DNA from: Sweltsa coloradensis
Lineage: Eukaryota > Arthropoda > Insecta > Plecoptera > Chloroperlidae
Reading direction: 5' to 3'
NCBI GenBank assembly: GCA_024449915.1
Contig: JAMZAV010000436.1
Location: forward strand, 372,001 to 436,000
Length of the DNA: 64,000 nt
The notes beneath the pieces are model-generated. The model searched no databases. It was not told the origin of the DNA and was given only the letters and a program-made list of their open reading frames with translations. Shown piece by piece: positions 9,128 through 21,705 of the stretch; position 1 is the first letter of the stretch, and each line of letters begins with the position of its first letter. The position numbers were made by a program, and so were the translations under genes.

Positions 9128-9766
9128 TGGATGAGCGTAGCGAGCGAAACGAAGATTCCATTTCACTACACTGGTGAAAAAAATCCGGAATGTTTTTTTT
9201 CTTTCATTTTTTTTTCTTTATTTTTTTGTGAATTTTTGTCTGTCTGTTAACACGATTACGACTAAACCGATACTCCGATTGCGATGAAATTTTATGGAGG
9301 CCTTCGAAATCTCTGAACTTAGAACTGCCACGTTTTTGAGCGCAATCGGGAATTTTTTTCTTATAAAAACGCAATTTTACGATTTTTTTCGATTTAAAAA
9401 AAATTTCTTCGACTTATAACACCTACATGCTTTATCCGATTGTAATGATTTTTTCACAGAACCTTAATTTTATGAATTAATATATTCTTGTTGAATTTGA
9501 GCGCAATCGAATAATTATTTCTTATGAAAATTGCAAATTTTACGATTTTTTTCTTTTTTAAAAATTACGACGAATTAAAAAAAATTTATTTTATTTTTAT
9601 TTTTTAATTTGATTAAAAAAAAATCTTCGACTTAGTAATGATTTTTTCACGGAACAACAGAAAATCCACGTAACACAATGTGTTACTGGATTTTTCATGT
9701 CATGGCAGCTCAATGAAACTAATTACGCTCATCCAACAACGCGGCGGGACTTAAGCGTTTTCCTAG
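9128..9766 (+). mobile_element. Repeat Y, copy 2
   Basis: Starts TGGATGAGCGTAGCGAGCG and ends TACGCTCATCCA, ACAACGCGGCGGGACTTAA, GCGTTTTCCTAG. It shares the CCGATACTCCG, GCGATGAAATTTTATGGAGG and TTTTTGAGCGCAATCG blocks with copy 1, but has fewer internal tandem blocks (639 versus 797 bp). Confidence 0.65.
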
Positions 9767-9837
9767 TAAATATGTAGCGTGTATTTGAGAATAAAAGCAC
9801 ATCTGAATCTGAATCTAAATCTGAATTATCAAACAAA

Positions 9838-10310
9838 TGACAATGTTCTCGGGTACTCAACACATGACTCGCTCACTCGTCTAACAACGACTTCGGCGTT
9901 TCCCTAGTCTAGTTGGCTAAGGCGCCCTTATACCCGAAATGGATGGATGGATGGATGGATGGGGCGGACTTTTCCAATTTCTGAATTGTAGTAAATAATA
10001 ACAAATACACCTACGGGAGTGGTTCCCGACTAACTAAATCGAGAAATTAAAGCATTGTTGTTAAAATGAAACCTGCACATTTCAAGCATATTTTTCAATT
10101 TATTATTTCTTGTGGGTTTAAATCGCTACGGCGTGTGCTCATTTTGTTAGCAGTTCTCAGTTACATGGTCACGGATGTCTGTTTAAAATTTCAGCTCAAT
10201 CTATTTGGCCGTTCGGCCGTATGAGATCGGACAGACAAACAGGCACAGGCATACATTAATTAACATTTTACATACAGAATTAATCACGACCAAGGCCCGT
10301 TCGACTTAAG
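9838..10310 (+). repeat. M1 right end plus S1 (tRNA-derived SINE-like) composite
   Basis: Bases 9838-9907 are the right inverted repeat of M1 ending in CCCTAG. S1 begins TCTAGTTGGCTAAGGCGCCC, an RNA polymerase III A-box-like sequence. The B-box region is replaced by a GGAT microsatellite (9939-9963). The tail contains TTTAAAATTTCAGCTCAATC, TTTGGCCGTTCGGCCGTATG, a GACAGAC stretch and AATTAATCACGACCAAGGCC. Sister copies are at 17454, 48791 and 59782. Confidence 0.6.
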
Positions 10311-12200
10311 TTGAATGTTAGTGTTAATGTTTTAAGCCAATATAAGATATACAAGCTATCATTATGTAAGCAAGTTAAATAAGATATGGGCTTTCATACA
10401 TGAGAAAGTTCCTGTGCGTGTTATGTTAATTTTTTTCAAAGAAGACTTGAACTAAAAGCATTATATACAAGTCAAGAACAACAGCTATGCATATTGTCAT
10501 ATATTCACTAATTTTCTAGCGAGCAGACCCCTGTGAAACCATGTCTAACCATAACTGAACAAATTTGTAAATTAAATTGCATTTTTTAACCTTTTATAGG
10601 GCAAAAGAGGACCCAAAATATTGGCTTTCTTGCTTCACAATACGGAATTCGAGATTTTTTAAAAATAATTTCAGATTTTTAAAGATCTTTTCCTTGATAT
10701 TTTAGAAATAAAATGCTGATTTTGGATTCCAAATTTACATAAAAGTTGAAAAGAAATCCAGATTTTGATTTTGATTTTCAAAAATGAGATTTTTTTTGTA
10801 AATTTTAAATTTTTTATATTTTTTGTTTATGTCAAAACAAATCTACTACAGGCAAACAAAATATCCGGCACATCCAGGAAAGTTGTGCTTTTGAGTGTTT
10901 TAATACACAATTTGATTTTTGAACCATTCCAAAAACCCTTCTAATGATTAGAATTTAACATGGAAAAATTCTACCAATTCCGAACAAAACAATGCAGCTT
11001 TTTACCCGGGTTAAAAGTACGAAAAACTGGCATATTTAATTGTGTAGGTTTTGAAAAGTGGTGGGAAATAATTATCCTACAACTGTAAAGGGTTAGTAAG
11101 TACCCCGTTTAGAGGCGTAACCATTGCGATCAGCACAAATATCGAACCAGGCGAAACTAGCTCAACGAACAAAATCATCCGTTTGAAAATACAGTCTTCT
11201 GAATGTTTAAAACATTCCGATACGGTCGTTTTATAATTAATTCCCAAGAGTGTGATTTGTTTCGTAGAGTCGTAATGAAACGGAAATATTCGTATTTCGT
11301 GTATGTATCGACCAGTGAAATATAATATGGTAATTTATTGCTTTGTTTTGGTTCAAGTCTGACCTAATAGGCGGTTGTTTCCTTGGTGGACGTCGATCTG
11401 TAAGTTGGATTAACCTAACTCTCCGTTTAGAAAGTAATTTAGAAAACGTTGTTTATTGTGAAGTCTCCCGCATTCCATTGCGCGGACTTACCTCTGAGAG
11501 AATATTAAAATGTTACTTTTAAAAGTTTCTCTTGCGTTACACTTAATAAGAGGATGTACTCCCTTCTTAACGTTCTTTTCATGTTAATATTACTTTCTGA
11601 ATGGAATTTTCTTTCTAAAGACTTTTGAAGTTTAACATTTCGTGAAGCAAAGCATTCAGAATACACAGTTATTTCAGTGGAAGCATACGGGCATTCTAGT
11701 CTGGTATAGAGCGAGGTTACTTTTAAATCTCGACTGATGAAAATATGTATTCTTTAGATATACCTTACGTTCATATAGGTAGCATTTCAAAGATGTTCGC
11801 TTTATATTTTATTGGAGAGATACGACACACGCTTCAATGCCATCGCATTGAAACGTTCCAAGTTTTAGCTAGTATTTGAAATATTTCATCTAGCTCGAGT
11901 TGGTTTCTTTCATGAGTGTAACACGATTAAAACACGACCTCACTAGTTATGATTTCACACCTTATGATTTATACATAATGAATGACTGAGGAAAATGCAT
12001 ATTTGACCTCTGAAATTTGTTTCTGCATTTATTTTGTTATTTTCAATTAAAGAATATAAATATTTACCTTTCAAAAATCTAACCTTGGGACTAAGAATTG
12101 AGGGGTCAACAAAATCGGGCAATTTTCACCAAACTCTTAATTTCAACTGCCGTTAATTACACTAGTGATCTAAAATCTCTAAACTACACTTGTGAATATC
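10311..12200. other. AT-rich DNA without recognised features
   Basis: No convincing ORF, RNA gene or repeat structure. It is T-rich near 10600-10850. It may be intergenic or intronic. Confidence 0.5.
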
Positions 12201-12203
12201 TAA

Positions 12204-12887
12204 GGTTGCGTTCCGTAGAAGCGACCGGTCGACCACACTGGTCGTAGATAGGTCGTGACGTCACCCGTCATTGGTCGCTTTGGTCGCGACCTACAACGGA
12301 ACACTTCCAAACTAAAAACGTTCGATTTTGCCAGCGGGAAAATGGCGATGGAACGGCAAAAGATGCTGCTATTAATTAATTGTGACAAATACGACTGCCA
12401 GACAATGTGTAGTCTGTGTATGCTCATTGATTAAAGAAGGTATGCTCTAGGCCAAATAAATATTCGATTATTATGCCCTCTCGGCCCTAGGCCTAGGCCA
12501 GGGCTACAGAACCACCCTCGACCAGCTTAGGCCTAGGCCTACTAGTAAAACAAGCACAGTAAATACACGAAAGCCTAAGCCTACCTCCACGTATGCTTTA
12601 CATGTTCTCTAAGCACATCAATCGAGACTTTACAGCTCAATCAGTTGATCTACGTATAAGTAAACAGCAAAATACACATCAGCAGACAAATATTTCAAAA
12701 ATAGCGCCATACTTCAATGAAACGCCCACTACGCCCACATCAAAACGTTGGGCGTTGTGGTCGTGACCACGGGTCGACCAGAACCATTAACGGTACGCTA
12801 GGCAATGGGTAGAGTGGTCGCCCAATCTGATTTACGGAACGATATAATAGAAGACTGGTCGACCGGTCGCTTCTACGGAACTCAACC
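12204..12887. mobile_element. PIF/Harbinger-type MITE, 684 bp, TSD TAA
   Basis: TAA flanks both ends (12201-12203 and 12888-12890). Inverted termini begin GGTTGCGTTCCGTAGAAGCG on the left and GGTTGAGTTCCGTAGAAGCG on the right, and continue ACCGGTCGACCA. Further GGTCG/CGACC motifs occur inside both ends (for example 12238-12300 and 12760-12815), giving subterminal repeats. There is no transposase ORF. Confidence 0.8.
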
Positions 12888-14429
12888 TAACAAGTTAGAA
12901 AGACAGTGAAAAGTGTCACTTAACCGATTACTTGAGTGATATGGACACGTGGAGAAACCTAATTCTCTGTCAATGACGTATGCAGTACTGTCTGAAATCT
13001 CTATATCTTGGTCCATTCTGGGTCCAAGTCGGTTCTTTGAGTAGGGATTTACATACAATATTTACCGTGAAGATACGTTAAGGTTTGGAGCCTAGAGATG
13101 CATTGATACAGTACTGAATGGACGACTTTGGAGGGAAAAGTATGCCAATAAAACTAAATGTCACTCATGATGTATTACCAGATGAAGCATGATGATCAAC
13201 GACTCGTCTGTACTATGACCCCCCGCAAAGATTGCCGTGTCAAGGTGTTGTAAAAGTTGTAAAACAACTGACCTGTCAGCGTGCATCCAATACCTTGACA
13301 AAGACAAGCATAAACTATCATTGACGTGTTTAACCCATGTCGTGTTGTGTGACTTTTGACACGTGTAGCCCACACTAAAACAAAACTAATAACAATAACA
13401 AACTGATCACTCTATTTCACTATCATAGGATGGTCCATCATTATCAACATGGCGAGGAGAGTAACAATGGGTATTGTGTGCAGTGTTGCCTAACATCGCT
13501 CGGGATGAGAGCTAGACAGACAGACGTGTGGGGATTCAACGTGATAAGAGCAGAGCACGCTTGCTGTTCGGCGGTTCACCCCCCACACACTAGGAGCGCA
13601 CGGGTGCAAGCTAGCCGCCATTGTGTAGACTGCAGCGCAACGCATCTCACATTGCAGTGGCAATTAATTAAAATTGAACTAGAACAATGATGTTTTTAAC
13701 CTGTAAAACTAATCAATACAAATCATTGATAGCCCACGTGTGTACATTGTAATTGATAGACGACATTAATGTTTGTATATCTCCTTATTTTCTGTTTCAT
13801 AACTATTTGCACAATTACACGGAAAGTTAAAACTCGAACACTTTACCGTATGATTGACCAACCAACTATTGCTATGGTTCCGTCTATTGTCACCATTGCA
13901 TTACAACACACACATGTGGGTTACGTTGAGTGTTCTCAAACTATCGTCTCTGGCTGATAATAATGAGTGGGGCTGAGGCACTGATCTCTATATACTTACG
14001 TGGATAGAGGATGCCTACCTGCCAGATGTGGAGAAGTAAAGTCGGACTAATTTAGCGGGTTTATTGCTGTAGAACTAAATAAACAACACGATTAGGGTTT
14101 CAATTAGGTTTCCGCATTGACAAATCGTTTTGTGAACTTCAACGCAACGCACAAATGCATGTTTACAGTAAATGTGTAAAAATTGCCCTCCAACATGGCC
14201 GCCCTATAAGAAATAACATTGACACCCAAGATGGCGGCCCCCAAGGTGGCTTCAAGGTTACAGTATAGCATGTGCAATCCACGTAAGTATATAGAGATCA
14301 GTGAGCTGTGTCTGGATCTGGGTGGTGGAAAACCTGGACTAGTGAGAGGAACATGTGGTGGACGTGTCAGCAGTGAGAACGAGCCTGACTTTACCACCAC
14401 ATAGGGATCTCCCTTCGTAGTATGTCTGG
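12888..14429. other. No recognised gene; CpG-containing stretch with possible first exon
   Basis: Short ORFs at 13430-13690 (86 codons) and 14219-14404 (61 codons) have no recognisable domain. AAGATGGCGGC at 14228 and the inverse GCCGCC near 14199 resemble YY1-type promoter elements, and CACGTAAGT near 14280 is a good splice donor. A 5' exon here is possible but unsupported. Confidence 0.25.
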
Positions 14430-14600
14430 TGTGGGGCACTCATCAGTATTACCTGGTGTGACCGTCAGAAAGAATGTCCATGATCAGTTAGTGGGACATC
14501 ATCCCATCATTCACCCATGACTGAGGAAAACATTGGGAAACTCTTTCAGTTAGGCATGCCGGTGGCTGGCATCGTTCTGACGACCCCCGTATGAGATACC
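14430..14600. repeat. Dispersed repeat R3, copy 1
   Basis: Core ATGACTGAGGAAAACATTGG followed by AAACTCTTTCAGTTAGG. Related cores occur at 21895, 32735 and 47650, and the copy at 32735 shows a tRNA-like B box next to it on the minus strand, so the family is probably a SINE. Confidence 0.45.
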
Positions 14601-16500
14601 CTTGTCCTACCTCTGTGTCGGTCATAGACGGAATTACACAAGAATCATACGGACTATTTTATCAGTAACGGATCGTATGTCGTTATCGTGAAACATGTCA
14701 TGAAAGTTTATATTAAAACTAATGTGAAAATATGAAATTATACATTGCGACAGTAATAATTTATTATGTACGAGATGAATCAGTAAGCATATCATTCCGA
14801 GTTGTCCAACTTATTTTATCTTAAATCTCTTATCAAATGCCACATGGTTTATTGGTAGAAGTATATTATGTAGTGCTGTAAAAGTAATCTCACTATTTTA
14901 TAGATGGGACCTTCTAGGAAGGCTAATCATGTTTGTTATAGTGCTGCAAACGGGACGGAGCGAGTCGTTTCAAAACTTTAAACTTAATTTTAACAGCTTA
15001 GTTTAAATTGGTTTTTCCTCTGATATTGACGATATAGTATAATGAATAATGGTAATAATATTACGTTATAAACATTATTAAATATTATATGGTAGTAACC
15101 ATGATTTTAAGAAGCTTTTTGAAATAAAATAATCTGTTAAACGTCTGGCAAGGAAACTCAGACAGACCGCAAAGTTTACAAATAAGCTGAACGAAGCATT
15201 ATTGTTTCCAAACAAACTGTTTGTTTCAAACAAGGCAAATAAAAAGAAGCTTCCACGCGTGATATTTGACGTTCTGTATAAGGCTCTCTGTCTCGGGGCC
15301 ACATCCCAGATAAAACGAGCTGGAGTGACCAGTAAATCCGAGGTGATTCAGTTATAAACCTCTTCTAGAAAGTGCTTCCATCGCGATATCACAACCCGCC
15401 CAATCTATCACTGCTATATTATATCCCACCTCGAGGACTGACCGTTGGTGGGTTTTTATTAAAACTAACTAGCAGAATTATCTAACATAGTCAGTAAAAC
15501 TGTCCTAAAAATTAACTGTCCTAAAATCTCACTATCATAAAAATGTTTTCTACTTGAGTTATTTAAGTGCCAAGGGGTAGTGTCTTATCCTCATCTCTTA
15601 CCTAGTACATTATAAGAACGAAATCAGTAAGCTGTTGACCTATACTATTTCAGTTGGTGTAAAGAAGTTAGAACAGTTTGTTTTTAGGACAGTGTGAATT
15701 TAGTACAAACAACTTACACATCAACTGTCTACCATAGGCTACTTTAAAAATTCATATGAATCAAAAAGTTAAAAAATGCAAATTGTGGTTTTTGATTTTG
15801 ATTTTTAAGCCTATTAACGACAAAACAGTTTGAACGAAGTTAAAGCTATTTACAGCTTGTTCAAATGATTTTCCCATTATTTATATTGTAAATCATGTGT
15901 GATAATGTTTGCATGGAGAAGAGGATTACCCAGATTTCTGACTGCCTTGATAAACACGTCCAATATTCAACACCACACACAGACTCGGGTGATTTGTTAT
16001 AACCTTATTGGAATAAATAGATGCAAATTGTATAAAACAACTACGTTTCGTAGTGAATATTCAATACGATTCCAAGCTGTGTCATAATTTCTCACAGATT
16101 CATGATAATTGTTTTACTTTATCGGAGATTTGTCGCATTATTCACGATAACGAAACACTACTGTGCTTGACGTTTTCTAATATCCACCCTCGTCGACGCA
16201 TAGGCATCCATAGTAATTTTGCAAACATTTTAAACTAAATGCACATAGTATTTACATGTTGATGCTCCTTGCTTTGAAGGGATCTATTTTGATTTTTTAG
16301 AAATCACCTATACTGTCATAGCAATAAGTAACAAGCGTAAATCAATATTTGTTTTGTCGTAATTCACAATTTATACTTTCACACTTCCTTTCATTTCCTT
16401 ATCTATAACTAATTTTACTTATTGTTAAAGAGAATTTGTTTAAAAATTGTATTATTATAATTATGTTATTCTGTTCATAGCAATAATGTAAAGGCGAGCT
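14601..16500. other. AT-rich DNA without recognised features
   Basis: Only short shadow ORFs, with no domain or repeat structure that I could support. Confidence 0.5.
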
Positions 16501-16509
16501 TTGTTTAAA

Positions 16510-16850
16510 AAATTGTACTCTAGAACGGCATTAGTTCACAATTTGTGCTCGATGTCACGATGTCCTACATTTTTCTCGATGTACTGACCTAACCCTAAAC
16601 TACGTGTTACAATGCCACATAGACGTATGTTAACACATTTGTACAATGTACTGATGTCCAATTTGTTTCTGTATTAACGACTCAACAACTAAAGCAGCTG
16701 TTTAAAATGTCACATCGTAGACGGGCATTAGTTGCCACAAGTTTTGTGCTCGAGTGTACCGATGTCCAGAATGTTTTTCTCCGAGTGTACTGACCTCAAC
16801 CCCTAAACACGGGTACAATGTCCACATAGACGGTTGTGTAACACTCGGCG
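16510..16850 (+). repeat. Tandem duplication, about 190 bp apart, unequal divergence
   Basis: 16510-16635 and 16700-16845 share, in order, GGCATTAGTT, TTTGTGCTCGA, GATGTCC, TGTACTGACCT, TACAATG and CCACATAGACG. The second copy is longer, mostly through extra single bases (GGGCATTAGTT for GGCATTAGTT, GAGTGTAC for GATGTAC). Confidence 0.6.
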
Positions 16851-17004
16851 TCGCGTACGTGGAACTAATAAATCATTCAATTAGGGAAAGTATGAAGATC
16901 GATGGAGGTGAGTGTTATCATAACAACATCGCGGGGAACGACAACGACTAACTTCAAACTGGGGACAATACTCAAACACATGTGTTATTAAGTATTTTAT
17001 TAAA

Positions 17005-17453
17005 CTAGGGAAACGCCAAAGTCGTTGTTAGACGAGTGCGAGAGCCATGTGTTGAGTACCCGGTAACATTCCTTTTCTTCCCCCTACCTTAGGCCTCCCT
17101 AGCCTATCATAGGCTACAGTGGAGCATTATGGCCTAAACTATGACCAAAACTTAAATACCCTATTATTTATACGAATATTATAATCAAACTTAAATGCAA
17201 ATGTTCCCGCGTACTCAACACATGACTCTCTCACTCGTCTAACAACGACTTTTTAACATTCCTTTTCTTCCCCCTACCTTAGGCCTCCCTAGCCTATCAT
17301 AGGCTACTGTGGAGCATTATGGCCTAAACTATGACCTAAACTTAAATACCTATTATTTATACGAATATTATAATCAATCTTAAATGCAAATGTTCCCGCG
17401 TACTCAACACATGACTCCCTCACTCGTCTAACAACGATTTTGCCGTTTCCCAA
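17005..17453 (+). mobile_element. M1 MITE with internal 190-bp tandem duplication
   Basis: The left terminus CTAGGGAAACGCCAAAGTCG and the right terminus (ACAACGATTTTGCCGTTTCC) are inverted repeats. The segment starting TAACATTCCTTTTCTTCC occurs at 17064 and again at 17254, so most of the element is duplicated between the two ends. Confidence 0.7.
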
Positions 17454-18070
17454 GTCGAGTTGGCTAAAGCGCCCTTATAGCCGAAATGTGGGAGACGTGG
17501 GTTCAATAGTCGGGAAAGATTTTGTAATTTCTTGATTGTATTTTTTAAATTATTTAACATGTTTTGAAATGTATATAACGCAGTGTAGTCCATCATCTGT
17601 GACAATACTATGGAAAACATAGCCAGTACGAAATACGTGAAAATATTGCAAGGTTTACTCAATCTACGAGCGGAATTTGGGGGTACCTTGACGTCCAACA
17701 TTCGATTAACCTTGGACACGGCATTTCACAGCCAGGTAAATAACAAACAAAAAATATTATTTCAAAATGAAAACCATTGTCGTTAAAATAATTCCTATAC
17801 ATTTTAACGTATTTTTCAGTTTTTTATTTCTTGCAGGTTTAAATCGCAACAGATTGTGCTCATTTTGTTAGCAGTTCTCAGTTACCTGGTCACGGATGTC
17901 TGTTTAAAATTTCAGCTCAGTCTATTTGGCCGTTCGGCCGTATGGGACTGGACAGACAGACATTTAACATTTAACATTTAACATTTAACATTTAACACAC
18001 AGAATTAATCACGACCAAGGCCCGATTGAGTAGCGTTGTAGACTACGTTCGCTGCGCTCACTCGTCTAAT
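17454..18070 (+). repeat. S1 SINE-like element, longest copy
   Basis: The A-box-like head GAGTTGGCTAAAGCGCCC is followed by GTGGGAGACGTGGGTTCAA (B box), then the S1 body and the tail TTTAAAATTTCAGCTCAGTC with TTTGGCCGTTCGGCCGTATG. A CATTTAA heptamer repeat lies at about 17963-17998. The end reads CGCTGCGCTCACTCGTCTAA. Confidence 0.6.
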
Positions 18071-18900
18071 TATGGATCGATTTTGATATAAATAACATCA
18101 ACGGGCGTCCCGATTAATGAAATTAAGAAACTGTGTGGTCTTTGAAACAGCCTGGGCTTTGTTAACTATTGAGTTACATCGGCTCACAATGTAATTATAA
18201 CTATGGTTAGAGATACTTTAAATTATTATTGTGGTTTTAAATGTATTGCACTTATAGCTAATTTTAAAACAACCATTTTGTAGCATCCATTTATAATATA
18301 TTTTGGTACCAACGTTCAAAAACCCTTTTATGGGTATTTCTTGCACTTTTATTTTTAAAAAATTGTCGTTTGGATTAAATTAAAATTAACTCAATTGAAA
18401 TGATCACAGAAAGAGTAAGAATAATAATGGTTAAATAAATATATACAAAGAGAAAACTCCGTTCCATAAAAACGTACAGCACTATAGCACATAGCACACT
18501 GATAATAGGATCTATAGCCAAAATCGTTGTTTTTACGTATTTTTCACTATGATGTTTCTACTTAATACACACAATAAACTGCCTTTCCAGGTTGTACATA
18601 CAATTATTTTAAATCTCTTTCAAACCCGGCACCTCCACCAAAAACGGATTTTGAAATTTTGTATTCTTGTTCGACGATCTGCTGCGAAGTATATATGTTA
18701 GTTCTCTCTTTTGGCATTTCCCATTCCAGTGCTTGTCTTACATAGTAATGTGTACCCAATTAGCGGAATTATACAATAGTTAATTGTGTTGCCCGTACTT
18801 GGAATTTATGCTTTCGAGACCAGAATACATTAAATTTAGCGCCTGGAAGATCTGAATATCAACATATTCGATCAATTGCTTGTTTGTGTTTCTGATTACA
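18071..18900. other. AT-rich DNA; one copy of the 18-bp dispersed motif
   Basis: Nothing gene-like. ACCCGGCACCTCCACCAA lies at 18624-18641. Confidence 0.5.
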
Positions 18901-19059
18901 ATATAGCTGCTCCATCGGAAGCTTGCATATGGTGACGTCACCGGCGGGCTAGTTCTAGCCAATCAGCTGCCCCTAATTTAAAATACCGGTCGCTCATTGG
19001 CCAGCTCGGCCCCGCCGATGCCACTAGCATCTGCATTCTTTCCATGGAGCAACTATCAA
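18901..19059. mobile_element. Candidate small MITE with promoter-like motifs
   Basis: Imperfect inverted ends TAGCTGCTCCATCGGAA and TAGTTGCTCCATGGAA (right end reverse-complemented). The G+C-richer core contains TGACGTCA, a CRE-type palindrome, and CCAAT/ATTGG boxes (CCAATCAGC, CATTGGCC). A clean TSD is not visible. Confidence 0.4.
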
Positions 19060-20689
19060 GGTTAAGGCGTTTAAGTACAAGCTTACTTGAAGACTAGAAA
19101 CTTACAACTCAAACATTTATTTCATTAGAAACTAAACTTTTAGAAAACTAATGTCAATCCCTAATCTCATCCTACAGGGATAGTGTTGATCTCTCTCGAA
19201 TCACTAATCCAAACGAACTTTTCTTTCATATTAAACTCCTCTCGGTACAAGTCTTAACTGCAAGATCGCAATACTTCGAGTGCACGTGCACTTAGGTGTG
19301 CATTCAGGCTTACAAAGGAATACAAGGGAAGAAAGCACAAGAATATAAAACTGACCCACCTGGAAAGAATTGTGAACAAACAACTTTATCCAACAGAAAT
19401 AATGAGCTTTTGAACTAAACTCTTTCCATTGGTATCTTAAACTATTTAGAAGATAAGAATATAATGTGTTGAGAAACTAAACGGATGATGTTATTAAGGT
19501 AAACTGTATCTGTTGAAGACCGGTGTTTCTCCAAATAAGAACTTTTATCTTATCTACTAAGGCGAGCAATTATGCGAATAAAATTCTACCATTGCAATTA
19601 ATTTGGCGTTATTACACAAATCTGGATCATAAATTACATTACATAAACAACAAATAATTCACGGTTTATTATTTATATCTAATGTAATGTAACTTGAAGT
19701 TACAGACAAAGTTTTATCTTAACTGGAAACGACAAAAACTGACTGCATTGTAGTTGTATCTTGACAAGTATTCCTATCTTATATGCATTACTATTTAATT
19801 CTCTTCAGAATACATTTAACTTGCAAATAAAAAATGTATAATGTGATAAAATATAATATATTGCACACGTTTAGAACAAATGAATGTATTATCATATTTA
19901 GCTATTCTATTGTTATTTTTATGAAATGGAAATCTTACTCGAGATTAAAAATGAATAAGTGATAATAATTTTCTTAAACTAAGATTGTGAAACATGTTTG
20001 TGCAAGTCCGGTACGAAGCTTACCAAGGCTGCTGGTTTGAGTGATCCTCTACTAATGCTCCAGTGAGCTTCGTGAATACCTCGACCGCAGTCAGCTAGTT
20101 AGCTACAAGTACAGCCCGCATCAATGTAATTAGTGTATGAAGTGACGGGTCAACAGGTTATCTGTATAACGTGCGCGGGGGAGGGGGGGGGCGTTACTGC
20201 GCGCTAGTTTAACACGGGAAATAAAAACAAACACGGCAACGGTTCGTGTTACGTTGAAAATAACTATTTACCTTTAATGCATTTATAATTAATGTTAACT
20301 AACGATGTATACTCAATATTGCGTTTATATGGTATCATCGGCATAGAAAATACACATTAAAATATCAATACAAGTAAAAACATAGCAAGTGTTTTAATCC
20401 ATATCCTAAACAAGTACCGATATGAGAGTACCGAGAATAGTGAGCGAAGTCTGTATGTAGGCCTGCACTCCTAACATAGTAACGTCTTAATATTGTTGGT
20501 AGAGGTGCCGGGTTGGTCAGATCTATTTCTGGTGGGGGTAGTTCCGTCTCCCATACGTCATAGGGTCACCCAAAACATTATGTAAAATCCTTGTTGGTTG
20601 TGTAAGGGCAATGCCAACTATTACAATGAAAGTCAATCGATGTAATGATCAGTTTTTATACCGTGAGGCGTGTACAAGCGCAGACGGAC
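19060..20689. other. AT-rich DNA without recognised genes
   Basis: G-run at about 20178-20191. A variant of the 18-bp motif (TTGGTAGAGGTGCCGGGT) lies at 20496-20513. No ORF of note. Confidence 0.5.
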
Positions 20690-20985
20690 GGACAGAAAAG
20701 TGTCACTAACTGAAAATATTTCATGAATCATAATATATTTTTACATTTCACTACATTTATTCACATTGATTGGATTCTTTTATTTTTACGTACAATTAGA
20801 AAGAGTCTGCTGTGACTCATGTTATTGGCTGGACAGAAAAGTGAAACTCTAAACATATTTCATCAAACATATTAACACATTTTATTAAATTTGACTAAAT
20901 ACTTTTATTTACGTGTGATTAGAAGTCTGCTGTGAAGGCCTGTGACTCATATTAATGGGACGTGGGTTCAAATCCCACATGATGT
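20690..20985 (+). repeat. Diverged tandem duplication (about 140 bp) ending in a B-box-like sequence
   Basis: GGACAGAAAAGTG occurs at about 20691 and 20830. TATTTCAT, TTTTATTT(TT)ACGT and AGTCTGCTGTGA follow in the same order in each copy. It ends in GGGACGTGGGTTCAAATCCC, a pol III B-box-like sequence, so a SINE-like origin is possible. Confidence 0.45.
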
Positions 20986-21599
20986 ATTTGTGAGGTGACT
21001 TCACTTCACCTCTCATCGTCTCAAATCACCCTAATAGAGACGCGCGCCATCAAACCCTAGCACCACATATTATTATTCACGCCAAAGAGCTTAGCGTAGA
21101 GCCCGACGATTTGTCACCGAGTGCCTTGTTCTCGCGCCCTCTGGTAATCACAAGGAGAACATTCACTCCGACATTCTGACACCGTGATGTCAGCTCTCAT
21201 TCTGACATTGCTCCGCGCGTAGCGTCAACCGCGACTTTTTCCTGCGCGTATCTTCATAAATAAAACAATGCGGATCGCGCGAGAAGTGATAAAATATAAA
21301 AGAACACATCGCGATACTTTTCATCAAGGCCGAGAAGAAAAGAAACAAAACAGAGATCGAGATATGAGGGAATAAATAACGAGAAACAACAAATGGTTGA
21401 TTATTATTCTTCGCCCAACGAAGTCTCTTTTCTTTCGGGATAATCGAGGGAGAAACATCTGTTTTGGGGTTTTTAGCTGAAACCAACAAACTAGAGTTTT
21501 TTTCCGAGAATACGCAGCTAATATTCTCGCCGATAGAGCGATTCTGACTGAAGATTTGCCTGAGTTTACTCTTGTACTTGCCCCTCTGCAGCTGACTCT

Positions 21600-21705
21600 A
21601 AAAGGGTGCAAATATATATGAATGAGAGGGAACTTCCAAGGTATTAAATATATATATATATATATATATATATGCATGAGAGGGAACTTCCAAGGACATT
21701 CAATT
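21600..21705 (+). repeat. Short direct duplication around a (TA)n tract
   Basis: GAGAGGGAACTTCCAAGG occurs at about 21625 and 21678, each preceded by TATATG; the two copies are separated by (TA)n of about 28 bases. Confidence 0.7.

Noticed and set aside
21190..21677. Two overlapping minus-strand ORFs of 99 and 117 codons
   Set aside because: They overlap each other in different frames, one begins in a (TA)n tract, and neither shows a recognisable domain.
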